A DNA stretch of 56,005 bases from NCBI GenBank assembly GCA_025408405.1, contig JANYJE010000015.1, positions 65,573-121,577 of the forward strand, read 5' to 3'. This document shows positions 6,324 to 13,398 of the stretch, one piece after another. The notes below the pieces were generated by a model that saw only the letters and a list, made by a program, of their open reading frames with translations, searched no databases and had not been told where the DNA came from. The translations under genes were made by a program, and so were the position numbers. The stretch is from Nitrosomonadales bacterium. GTDB taxonomy: Bacteria > Pseudomonadota > Gammaproteobacteria > Burkholderiales > Gallionellaceae. Position 1 is the stretch's first letter; every line of letters starts with the position of its first letter.

Positions 6324-8954
6324 TTAATTCCCTACCATGCGCGCTTCGCGATCAAGCGGACTCAGTTCCAGCAGGCGTGCGCGGAGAGCTTCCGCCTGCG
6401 CACCGCCCGCTTGGCGCTCAAGCCGCCAAAGTGCGCGTAGCGACTCCACATGCTGCGGATTAAGGCGCAGAATCTTCTCCAATGCCTCTCGCCTGCTCAT
6501 ACCGCGTTCGCGCGCTTGCGCTATTGACGCGAGCATACTATCAGCCAGAGCATAAGCAATCCAGCGGTCTTTAGCGTTTGCATGATAAGCCAGATACATA
6601 TAGCGGTTGGCTTGTTGCGTTGCGCCTTGCGACGCCGCAAGCCAGCTTCGTACCATCAGATCTGTCGCTGCGTAAGCGCGCTCGAATGTTTCTTTATCTT
6701 TATCGTTAATACCGACTAAAGCCACTGCGTCTTGCATGCCCGGCCTGATGCGCAGCAAGGCTTGCAGCGACGATGCCACATCCAGATTTCCGGCATAGCG
6801 CGCGCGCGGCAGGCGGAACTCGATCACCGGCGCCCACTCGTCCTGCACCGGCCCTGCAGTGTCTGGAATTGGCCCCCAATAGCGCCCTAACCAGGTCCAG
6901 CCGCCTTCTCCTGCCGTTGCTGCATCCTGCTGCGTGATGGACATGCGCTGCAAATTTCGCCACAGTCCCGCCGCCCCGGTGAATTTTTTACGCGGCCCGA
7001 CTAATGCCAAATGCATGCCGTCGAGGAACAATTGCGCATCCGGGAAAACCCTTCGAAAACTGCGCAAAATAACGTTTAATGACTCGCCATCGAATTGATT
7101 AATGGCCAGCCATTGGACAAACAGGCCGTTTTCGCTCAAACGGTTGCGTGCGCGCTGAAATTGCTGCACGGACAGCAAAGAACTTAACCCGACCAAATCA
7201 GGATGAAATACGTCGCCGATGATGACGTCATATTGATTCCGTGACGCACTTAGAAAATGTCGTGCATCATCCCTCTCTACTTGGGTTTGATGCAGCACAT
7301 CCTGGTTTAACGGAGCAAACCAGCGCTCTGCGGAATTAATCGCACCCTGTGACAGCTCAACTGCACTGCGCTGTAGCTCAGGAAATGGCAGGGAACCCGC
7401 CACAGAAATGCCGGTGCCCAAACCGAGGAACAGCACTGAGCGCGGCTGTTCATGCAGCATCAAGGGCAGACGCGCTTGATTGGACTGCACAAACACTGCG
7501 GTAGGGTCGGTTGAGGCATCCATTCTTTGCAAATCAGTGAGCAACAAACGCTGCCCATTTGATTGCTCCACCACCTGCGTCATCGAAACGGCATCCTCAT
7601 ACAGATACAAATCCCTGCTTCCCGCTTGCGCGTGGGGCAACAGCGCACTAACTGTCGGCATTTTGACAATCGGCCACGCAGCAAGAAAAAAGAACGGTAC
7701 AGCCAGCCATGCGGCACGCGATGTCGCCCAGGTCAAACCCAGAATCAGCAGCGCCAGAGCCGCCACAACAATCGTGGCAGCGCTGCCCCAAACCGGAATC
7801 AGCACCAAGCCAGCCGCCGCTGCGCCGAGCGCAGCACCCAGAGAATTTGCGCCGTACAGCCACACTCCGCCGCCATTCAAGCGGCTGTTCAACAAAGGCA
7901 GCCAGGCCCCCAACGCCAGCGTAACCGGCAGAGTCAACAACGCCAGCACGAGCCCTTGCGTTGCCAATGCACCAAATAAAGAAACAAACTCTGCCCGCTC
8001 CACCCATGCCGAGAGTGCAGGCAGCAACCACAAACTCAACAATGAGAAACCACAGGCCGACATGGGCAATGCCACAAACCACACTTGCCTGTGCCGGCGC
8101 GGCGCGAGCAAACTACCCAAGCCTATGCCCAGCAGGAACGCCGCCAAAATCACCGCCAGCACATATTCGGTGCGTAGCATTACCATGCCGAACAACCGCG
8201 TCCACCCAATTTCCAAAATCAGGCTGGCGGCACCAATTCCGGCATATGCCAATAGCACTGAGAAATGCGGTCGGCTGGCCACAACGTCTTCCGCGTCGGC
8301 AGGCTTCTCTGCGGTGTATCGGGACGCAAGTAACAGCAAGGCTAGCGCCACCAGGAAGCCGATTCCGGCAACCACACTGATTGCCCCGCCCCATCCCAAT
8401 GCTGGCAACAACCCAAGCGGCAGCAGCGCACCACAAGCCGCACCCAGCGTGTTCAACCCGTAAACTCGCCCCAGTAGTGCGGCCCTGTTTCCGAACGCCG
8501 CCAACACCAGAGGAAATCCAGCACCCATTGCGAATGCCGGAAGCAACAGCAGGCACAGTGCAGCGGCTGCAATTAAGCCATACCATTGAAATAATGAAAG
8601 TTGCGCCGCCGCGCTTTCTATCCACGCCGACAGCATTTTTAGCAGCAAGGGCAAGAGCAGGGCATAAAGAGCAATGCCAGCTTCCAGCGCAGCTAACAGT
8701 AGCAGCGGTTTTTTGATTTGGGCAGCCCTGCGCGCCGCAAACAAACTGCCCGCACCCAACCCGCCCATGAATGCGGCAACTGTCAGAACTACCGCAAAAA
8801 CGCTCACGCCAAATTGCAGCGACAGCATGCGCGTCCACAATACTTCATAAGCCACACTGGTCAGGCCGGACAGCCCGTATAGCGCCGCCAGCAGCCAGTA
8901 CCCCCCGGCAAAACCATGCCTTGCGCCAGGCAGCTGTGAATTTTCCCCAAACAT
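6324..8954 (-). CDS. Membrane-fused spermidine-synthase-like protein with C-terminal helical repeats
   Basis: The 876-residue product has a long N-terminal half with about a dozen or more membrane helices (starting LLAALYGLSGLTSVAYEVLW). A Rossmann aminopropyl-/methyltransferase-like domain follows, with GLGTGISVAGSL, ERDDARHFL and YDVIIGDVFHPD, then a helical C-terminus of TPR type (ALEKILRLNPQHVESL). This matches the fused MFS/spermidine-synthase class. Members lacking the polyamine-specific residues are common, so the substrate is unknown. It lies 8 bp upstream of ccoG on the same strand, so it is probably cotranscribed with an oxidase maturation gene. It has no close counterpart in canonical fixGHIS operons. 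Confidence 0.8.
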   Translation of the reverse strand: MFGENSQLPGARHGFAGGYWLLAALYGLSGLTSVAYEVLWTRMLSLQFGVSVFAVVLTVAAFMGGLGAGSLFAARRAAQIKKPLLLLAALEAGIALYALLLPLLLKMLSAWIESAAAQLSLFQWYGLIAAAALCLLLLPAFAMGAGFPLVLAAFGNRAALLGRVYGLNTLGAACGALLPLGLLPALGWGGAISVVAGIGFLVALALLLLASRYTAEKPADAEDVVASRPHFSVLLAYAGIGAASLILEIGWTRLFGMVMLRTEYVLAVILAAFLLGIGLGSLLAPRRHRQVWFVALPMSACGFSLLSLWLLPALSAWVERAEFVSLFGALATQGLVLALLTLPVTLALGAWLPLLNSRLNGGGVWLYGANSLGAALGAAAAGLVLIPVWGSAATIVVAALALLILGLTWATSRAAWLAVPFFFLAAWPIVKMPTVSALLPHAQAGSRDLYLYEDAVSMTQVVEQSNGQRLLLTDLQRMDASTDPTAVFVQSNQARLPLMLHEQPRSVLFLGLGTGISVAGSLPFPELQRSAVELSQGAINSAERWFAPLNQDVLHQTQVERDDARHFLSASRNQYDVIIGDVFHPDLVGLSSLLSVQQFQRARNRLSENGLFVQWLAINQFDGESLNVILRSFRRVFPDAQLFLDGMHLALVGPRKKFTGAAGLWRNLQRMSITQQDAATAGEGGWTWLGRYWGPIPDTAGPVQDEWAPVIEFRLPRARYAGNLDVASSLQALLRIRPGMQDAVALVGINDKDKETFERAYAATDLMVRSWLAASQGATQQANRYMYLAYHANAKDRWIAYALADSMLASIAQARERGMSRREALEKILRLNPQHVESLRALWRLERQAGGAQAEALRARLLELSPLDREARMVGN

Positions 8955-9083
8955 GAACCTAACCTTTGTATGCAGCCACTACTGCCCGGAGATATTCCGT
9001 TCAGCCTTTTAAATTCATTTAACCCAATTCGGCAAATAAGCTTTCTGGAGTATCACCGCTTTGAATCCTGTTTTGAGTGCGGC

Positions 9084-9156
9084 AAATTTAAGGAAGCTCA
9101 GCATAAATGCCGTTCGCGGTGAGTGCGTTGCAGTTATGTTGAGCTTCCTTAATTTA
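9084..9156. repeat. 23-bp inverted repeat with 27-bp loop in intergenic space
   Basis: TTTAAGGAAGCTCAGCATAA and TTATGTTGAGCTTCCTTAA form a stem of about 22 pairs with one or two mismatches around a GC-rich loop. It lies between the start of the spermidine-synthase-like gene and the end of the oxidase-associated operon, on the downstream side of that operon. It has no T-run, so it is not a classic terminator, but it could act as an mRNA 3'-end stabiliser or be a short mobile palindrome. The rest of the intergenic stretch shows nothing else. Confidence 0.6.
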
Positions 9157-9216
9157 ACGCAGATGTTAAGAATGCGGGTGGGCGCAAATGGACGCCCCAG
9201 TCATTCCTTGGTATGT

Positions 9217-9612
9217 TTAAAACGGATAAAACCATACCAGAGCAACGATCACGTGCACCAAGGCTAACGTCATGGTGAGTCCAGCGAAAATCATGTGCAT
9301 TAGGAACACTTGTTTGCCATATACCGCCATGGCGATGCCCAGTGCCCCTGTTGCCAACAGCAAAATTAGCAACGGTACACCCAACATAAACATGACCAGC
9401 TGTTTCTTTTTGTCGCTTAGCGCACTTCCCGCATCCACCTTCTCAACTTGCTGTCGGTCAAACGCCTCCATCACCTGAGTGCTGCTGCTCCCCTGCTGAC
9501 TGTCGGCTGCCCGCGCCAGCGGGGTGTTGAAAAGTAAAATCATAGCCGCCAGAACCAACCACTTTCCTGCGGCCATCGAGTTAAAGCAGCAATTGTTTAG
9601 TGTGCGCAACAT
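9217..9612 (-). CDS. Exported two-helix membrane protein, last gene of oxidase-associated operon
   Basis: The 131-residue product has a signal-like N-terminus ending LARAADSQ, a polar loop, and two closely spaced helices near its C-terminus (VMFMLGVPLLILLLATGALG and FAGLTMTLALVHVIVALVWF). The second pair carries two histidines, one in each helix (LMHMIF and LVHVIV). These could in principle ligate a haem between helices; this is conjecture. The ATG overlaps the stop of the preceding gene as TAATG with an AGAGG ribosome site, so translation is coupled. No family is recognised. Confidence 0.65.
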   Translation of the reverse strand: MLRTLNNCCFNSMAAGKWLVLAAMILLFNTPLARAADSQQGSSSTQVMEAFDRQQVEKVDAGSALSDKKKQLVMFMLGVPLLILLLATGALGIAMAVYGKQVFLMHMIFAGLTMTLALVHVIVALVWFYPF

Positions 9613-9866
9613 TACCTCTTCCCATCCTCAGCGATCTGCTGCTCTTTTTCTGGATCAGGCTTGCGCTCCGCATAGCGCCACACCAGCGATGCCATCAAAA
9701 CAAAGGGGACGAAGATCGCCATCAGCAGAAAAATAAAAATAAGCCAGGGCGTTTCAATCGTCACATGGAGATACCTGTAGCTATCCATGGCATGGCTTGA
9801 GTTTATCCCAAACAGCATCAGGCCAAGAGCCCCCCCTACGCGCGAAAAAACTTTATGCATATTCAT
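9612..9866 (-). CDS. Small exported single-helix membrane protein
   Basis: The 84-residue product has a putative signal peptide ending SSHAMD, then one membrane helix (WLIFIFLLMAIFVPFVLMAS) and a charged cytoplasmic tail. Its start overlaps the stop of the SUMF1-like gene as ATGA and its stop overlaps the next start, so it is a tightly coupled operon member. No family is recognised. Size and context suggest a small structural subunit of the oxidase-associated complex. Confidence 0.65.
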   Translation of the reverse strand: MNMHKVFSRVGGALGLMLFGINSSHAMDSYRYLHVTIETPWLIFIFLLMAIFVPFVLMASLVWRYAERKPDPEKEQQIAEDGKR

Positions 9867-10945
9867 TTCCCTCCATTACCCTGTTTCTTGACATCCCCAG
9901 CGCAACGAAATCCAAAGAAATCGGATGCATAGTTAGGAAAGGCGAAATTTCGATGGAACAGAGAAGTCGAAAATGGATCTCCCTTCCATGATCCGCCGCG
10001 CAACACCTTGTAATGAAGGTCGACAGGCATCAGGTCTACCACCTTCATCGCCTGGTCTGTCGGGTTTGTCGAACGCCCGATTTTCCCTTGAAACAAGTCG
10101 GACGGCGCATCAGATTTCGGGTAAGGCTTGAAATCATCTGCCATCCACTCGTTTACGTTGCCGGCCAAATCCATCGCTCCATATGGACTTGCCCCATTTG
10201 GATAGGCATTCACGTTGGTCGCCGAACCAACGTTATAGTAGGTGTTCAACCGCTCCGACTCCATCTTGTCTCCCCACGGCCAGCGTCTGCCATCGCTACC
10301 GCGCCCAGCCTTCTCGAACTCAGCTTCGGCAGGGAGACGTTTGCCTGCCCACTTGGCATAGGCTGCAGCGTCATACCAGGTTACCATGGTCACGGGATGC
10401 AACAACTCGCCTTGTGGAATCTTGCCGTTTTTCCAATGTAGCGGGGGTCGGTGCGAAGTGGCTGCAACAAATTTGGCATACTGCGCATTGGTCACCGGAT
10501 ATTTATCAATCCAGTAAGCGGGTAAATTTACTGTGTGCTGGGGGCGGTTTTGTGCATCCGTGCGCTCCAGATTGGTCCCCATTAAAAATGGGCCCGCAGG
10601 AATAAGGATCATACTATCCAGCTCGGCCCACTCGTCTTTGGTAAGCAACCTTTCAGCTTCAACAGCAATGTATCCGCGTGCACGATCTTTATCTGCTTCG
10701 TGTACGCGTTGTAACGTGATGTCCTCCCCCGCCGCCCGGACGCGCGCTCCTTCTTCCTTCAAGTCATAAGACGCCATTTTGCGCATGTCATCCATGCGAT
10801 TGGCTCCCAATTTAACCACATGCAGACTACCGCCTATCATCAGCAGGACGATACATGTAACTAAAGTGGCCGACAAATAACGCTTACGCCGCGCCCTATC
10901 TTCCGCAGTCAGCGCGGTTTTATTTCGCCCAGGAAAAACTGTCAT
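9863..10945 (-). CDS. Membrane-anchored SUMF1/FGE-fold protein without catalytic cysteines
   Basis: The 360-residue product has an N-terminal helix (YLSATLVTCIVLLMIGG), then a linker and a full formylglycine-generating-enzyme fold: MILIPAGPFLMGTN, PVTNAQYAKFVAAT, WYDAAAYAKWAGKRLPAEAEFEKAG, MDLAGNVNEWM and KVLRGGSWKGDP. In true FGE, catalytic cysteines follow the GGS segment; here only one cysteine occurs, near the end (FGFRCAG). It is therefore probably not a sulfatase activator but a member of the broad SUMF1 class that includes NirV-like proteins associated with redox enzymes. It sits in the middle of a coupled operon encoding an anchored cytochrome c and membrane proteins, implying a periplasmic role in that complex. 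Confidence 0.85.
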   Translation of the reverse strand: MTVFPGRNKTALTAEDRARRKRYLSATLVTCIVLLMIGGSLHVVKLGANRMDDMRKMASYDLKEEGARVRAAGEDITLQRVHEADKDRARGYIAVEAERLLTKDEWAELDSMILIPAGPFLMGTNLERTDAQNRPQHTVNLPAYWIDKYPVTNAQYAKFVAATSHRPPLHWKNGKIPQGELLHPVTMVTWYDAAAYAKWAGKRLPAEAEFEKAGRGSDGRRWPWGDKMESERLNTYYNVGSATNVNAYPNGASPYGAMDLAGNVNEWMADDFKPYPKSDAPSDLFQGKIGRSTNPTDQAMKVVDLMPVDLHYKVLRGGSWKGDPFSTSLFHRNFAFPNYASDFFGFRCAGDVKKQGNGGK

Positions 10946-11394
10946 GCTTTCAAATCGCTTTCACCAGAAATTTCCTTATTGACTCCCAGGGGCACACTTC
11001 TTCCGTATGTTCTTTTGATTACAATTTCGCCCAGAATGCCACCAAAAGCGGCCGATTCTATTGTCAGGATCACAAAAAACCCCCACCAACCCATTGGAAT
11101 CAGCGATGCGCCTTGCGGCACTCCGCTCATGTGGGAAATTTCATAGTAGCTAATGGATCGTACAATCAGCGGGGGGAAATAGCATAGCCATTTTCCGCCA
11201 AAACCAAAAATCGCTGCAACCAGCATGCCAACGAAAAACGGCAGCACAAACATATCCACGAACCACCAGCCACCAAACCCCTGCAATCCTCGGAACAATT
11301 CGATCTGCACCCCCAGCAAGCGGTCGCCAAAATAGTTCAACGCACAACCCAGTGTCAGTGCCACAACACCCATGAAGAGACGGTTCTTATTCAT
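10942..11394 (-). CDS. Polytopic membrane protein of the oxidase-associated operon
   Basis: The 150-residue product has about four hydrophobic segments: residues around 5-22, DMFVLPFFVGMLVAAIFGFG, PMGWWGFFVILTIESAAFGG and a shorter one between. I do not recognise it. Its ATG overlaps the stop of the cytochrome c gene and its TGA overlaps the start of the SUMF1-like gene, so it is a coupled member of the operon. The conserved-looking glycine/tryptophan-rich loop QGFGGWWFVD may pack against partner subunits; this is speculation. Confidence 0.65.
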   Translation of the reverse strand: MNKNRLFMGVVALTLGCALNYFGDRLLGVQIELFRGLQGFGGWWFVDMFVLPFFVGMLVAAIFGFGGKWLCYFPPLIVRSISYYEISHMSGVPQGASLIPMGWWGFFVILTIESAAFGGILGEIVIKRTYGRSVPLGVNKEISGESDLKA

Positions 11395-11878
11395 GGCGAT
11401 ACTCTTTCCCTGTCAGCTTTTCATACTCTGATTTGCGCACTTCTTCGAGGTACCAGTCCTTCACCTTGAGGCTAGCCATATATTGCGCCAGTGCCCTGCG
11501 ATCTTTTTCAGGCAAGTGTGCATATGAAGGCATTCGGTATTCTTGTTTCAGGCGGGAAGGCAACAGCGATTGCGGATTTTCTGCAGAAAAATACTGGTAG
11601 AACCAATCTTCACCGTGTAATGAACCCAGGCCATCCAGAATGGGCGCGGGGACTGACTCCAATAGATTACGAACCGTCCATAATGAATGGCAATTCTTGC
11701 AATTGTTTTGGTGGTAAACATCCATAGCATCTCGCGCCAATGCGGCAGGAGCTGAACTATAAAACGGAATGCCTTTATCGACATCCTTATCTGTGTTGAC
11801 TCTCCATAAGTTGCGCCCCATCAAACTCAAAATAACGGCCGCGATTACTACCAACACTACTTTCTCACCGCGCTTCAT
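11387..11878 (-). CDS. Membrane-anchored monohaem cytochrome c
   Basis: The 163-residue product has an uncleaved N-terminal anchor (VVLVVIAAVILSLMG) and a periplasmic class I cytochrome c domain. The haem site is CKNCH (C60, C63, H64) and a probable axial methionine lies in EYRMPSYAHL. A C-terminal EYEKLTGKEYRHE tail follows. Since the 208-residue CcoP-like protein of this locus lacks haem, this cytochrome may supply the missing electron-entry module of the oxidase. It overlaps both neighbours, the 94-residue protein upstream and the polytopic protein downstream, and is translationally coupled. Confidence 0.88.
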   Translation of the reverse strand: MKRGEKVVLVVIAAVILSLMGRNLWRVNTDKDVDKGIPFYSSAPAALARDAMDVYHQNNCKNCHSLWTVRNLLESVPAPILDGLGSLHGEDWFYQYFSAENPQSLLPSRLKQEYRMPSYAHLPEKDRRALAQYMASLKVKDWYLEEVRKSEYEKLTGKEYRHE

Positions 11879-12149
11879 TTTTTTTGTTGCGCTCCTCAGC
11901 TTGTTGTTTTAGAACACGCTCGCGGCTTAGTTCTTGCGCCGCCAACACTTCACGGCTCTTGGCATATTCCTGCGGCGACATTTTATCTTTATCGCTTTCG
12001 TTAAAAACCAGATATTTGATATCTTCGTCAAATTGCTCGTTCTTTGATGCCCAACGAATGCCATAGATTGACGCGATGATAATCAATCCGCCAACCACAA
12101 GCCAAAGATATATCGTCCAACCATCGCCTAACGATTCTAAAAAATTCAT
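11865..12149 (-). CDS. Single-helix protein with charged coiled tail (CcoS/CcoQ-like in layout)
   Basis: The 94-residue product has one N-terminal helix (YLWLVVGGLIIIASIYGIRW) and a long, highly charged cytoplasmic tail predicted by eye to be helical (AKSREVLAAQELSRERVLKQ). The layout of a short helix plus a KNEQFDEDI motif recalls CcoS/CcoQ-type small proteins, but the tail is much longer. It sits between a membrane protein gene 18 bp upstream and the cytochrome c gene that it overlaps by 14 bp. Confidence 0.65.
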   Translation of the reverse strand: MNFLESLGDGWTIYLWLVVGGLIIIASIYGIRWASKNEQFDEDIKYLVFNESDKDKMSPQEYAKSREVLAAQELSRERVLKQQAEERNKKNEAR

Positions 12150-12167
12150 TTTTCCTCCGATGAGTTG

Positions 12168-12488
12168 CTAGAAAAGATATCCGGAAAGCATTTGTAATGC
12201 TCCGAAAATTACCGCAAATATGATGCCGAGGATAATCGCGCCAAACATCACTTTTTCACCCAGCCTCATCTCTTTGGGTGCTAATTTGCTAAAGATGACC
12301 GTATAGACAATACCGGAAAACACCAAGACACCTAATAGCATGAAAAAAAACACAGCAACGCTGAACTGCTGGCTGCGCATGCCTTCGATGCTCAAGTCCA
12401 ATTTTGGAGAGTTATCCGCTGCGGCTAATAACGCAAATGAGTGACCTGACCCTATTCTATCGAGAAGCAAATATATGATTGCCCCCAT
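12168..12488 (-). CDS. Two-helix membrane protein heading the second oxidase operon
   Basis: The 106-residue frame contains two helices: FSVAVFFFMLLGVLVFSGIVYTV (split here in reading) and VMFGAIILGIIFAVIFGALQ. Between them lies APKEMRLGEKV, whose GEK-plus-helix layout resembles the anchor of the cytochrome c encoded at 19857. No good Shine-Dalgarno precedes the first ATG. An internal ATG at 12380 (MRSQQFSV) has GAAGG just before it and would give 70 residues, so the start is uncertain. Function unknown; membership in the oxidase gene group is clear from position. Confidence 0.6.
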   Translation of the reverse strand: MGAIIYLLLDRIGSGHSFALLAAADNSPKLDLSIEGMRSQQFSVAVFFFMLLGVLVFSGIVYTVIFSKLAPKEMRLGEKVMFGAIILGIIFAVIFGALQMLSGYLF

Positions 12489-12517
12489 TCATTTTAGAAA
12501 CCAATTAATAAAAAAAT

Positions 12518-12550
12518 ACATGCCGCTCTTTCGGGCGGCATGTCTTTATT
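12518..12550. terminator. Bidirectional-looking hairpin between oxidase gene groups
   Basis: ACATGCCGC and GCGGCATGT form a 9-bp stem. On the minus strand it is followed by TATTTTTTTATT, a T-rich run suitable for termination or attenuation between the ccoNO group and the second operon. On the plus strand a weaker T-rich stretch follows. Partial read-through would set subunit ratios; this is inference. Confidence 0.65.
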
Positions 12551-12581
12551 TTCAACCACTGCCAAATTGCTTACCGCACTT

Positions 12582-12710
12582 TTACTTTTGCTTAATTTGT
12601 GCGTTTTTCTTGTCGTAATTATCTACAAACACACTATATAAAAACGGACCCACAAATGCAAGTGTAAGCGGTACCAATATTGCTATGGGACCAAAATCTA
12701 GGTCTATCAT
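12582..12710 (-). CDS. 42-residue single-helix protein, CcoQ-sized
   Basis: A strong ribosome site (AAAGGAGA) precedes the ATG by about 6 bp. The product, beginning MIDLDFGPIAILVPLTLAFV, is one membrane helix with a lysine-rich end (DKKNAQIKQK). It lies directly after the CcoP-like gene and before the hairpin, in the position where canonical operons carry ccoQ or the end of ccoP. It is too short for standard gene callers. I infer a small structural subunit; sequence similarity to CcoQ is not demonstrable by eye. Confidence 0.7.
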   Translation of the reverse strand: MIDLDFGPIAILVPLTLAFVGPFLYSVFVDNYDKKNAQIKQK

Positions 12711-12756
12711 TCAATGTCTCCTTTATCTTCAAATTATAAGAGCAACAAATCCGAAT

Positions 12757-13383
12757 CTATTTGTGTTCACCACCATGACGTGGCTGCCATGTAGACGGGG
12801 GCAGACGCTTGATTATGAGCACAACAAAGATGAAGAAATACGAAAGATAGAATATATCAATTGTATAACCTTTATCCCACCAAGGCTGCTGACGCTCACG
12901 CGATCCATCAGCACGGAAATTGCCTTCGAAGTTAGCCAAAACCACTTGCGCGCCAACAACGGTGTAATCCTTCAAGTCCACACCCTTCTTCGTCAGCTCC
13001 TCAATTTGAGGCTTCAGAATACGCAAATCATCCATCGTTACCGGATGACGCTCCAACTGGGCGTTGTACTGACTACCCTGGCTCATCGCAACAATGCGCT
13101 CTATCGCTGCCACATCGCTTTGAATTGCCTTAATCTCCGGCTTATCCATCGCCTGAACATACTCTGCGTAGATTGCCGCTGTTGGGCGCTGACCCCACAA
13201 CGGAAAGGTAATCGCAAACGCTGTCAGAACTGTCAAGGCAACCAGCCAAACAATTGGCACGGGAACCCGGTTATTGTCCTCAGTAATACCACCAAGGTCT
13301 TCCGCTTCCCACAACACCTTGTCTGATTCGATTTTTTTCGTGTCACTTAAGGTAACCAACGGTTTCTCAAATATCCAACTCAT
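12757..13383 (-). CDS. CcoP-like two-helix subunit lacking haem c sites
   Basis: In canonical cbb3 operons this position holds CcoP, a dihaem subunit. The 208-residue product here has a cytoplasmic N-terminus, a helix ending FAITFPLWGQRPTAA, a periplasmic region of about 100 residues (ERIVAMSQGSQYNAQ, VDLKDYTVVGAQ), and a C-terminal helix (YLSYFFIFVVLIIKRL). No cysteine, hence no CxxCH, is present. The first helix matches that of the 137-residue protein beside ccoG. It follows ccoO by 15 bp. It is probably a structural subunit onto which a separate cytochrome docks; that is inference. Confidence 0.75.
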   Translation of the reverse strand: MSWIFEKPLVTLSDTKKIESDKVLWEAEDLGGITEDNNRVPVPIVWLVALTVLTAFAITFPLWGQRPTAAIYAEYVQAMDKPEIKAIQSDVAAIERIVAMSQGSQYNAQLERHPVTMDDLRILKPQIEELTKKGVDLKDYTVVGAQVVLANFEGNFRADGSRERQQPWWDKGYTIDIFYLSYFFIFVVLIIKRLPPSTWQPRHGGEHK

Positions 13384-13398
13384 ATCACACCCCCTAAA

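Noticed and set aside
7480..8463. Plus-strand ORF of 327 codons inside the spermidine-synthase-like gene
   Set aside because: Translation is Ala/Pro/Thr/Asn-rich without domain features and lies opposite the membrane-helix coding region.
9061..9267. Plus-strand ORF of 68 codons
   Set aside because: It runs through the inverted repeat, starts at a weak TTG, and overlaps the end of the well-supported minus-strand gene.
9863..10945. Formylglycine-generating sulfatase activator
   Set aside because: The catalytic cysteines expected after the GGS motif are absent and no sulfatase gene is present.
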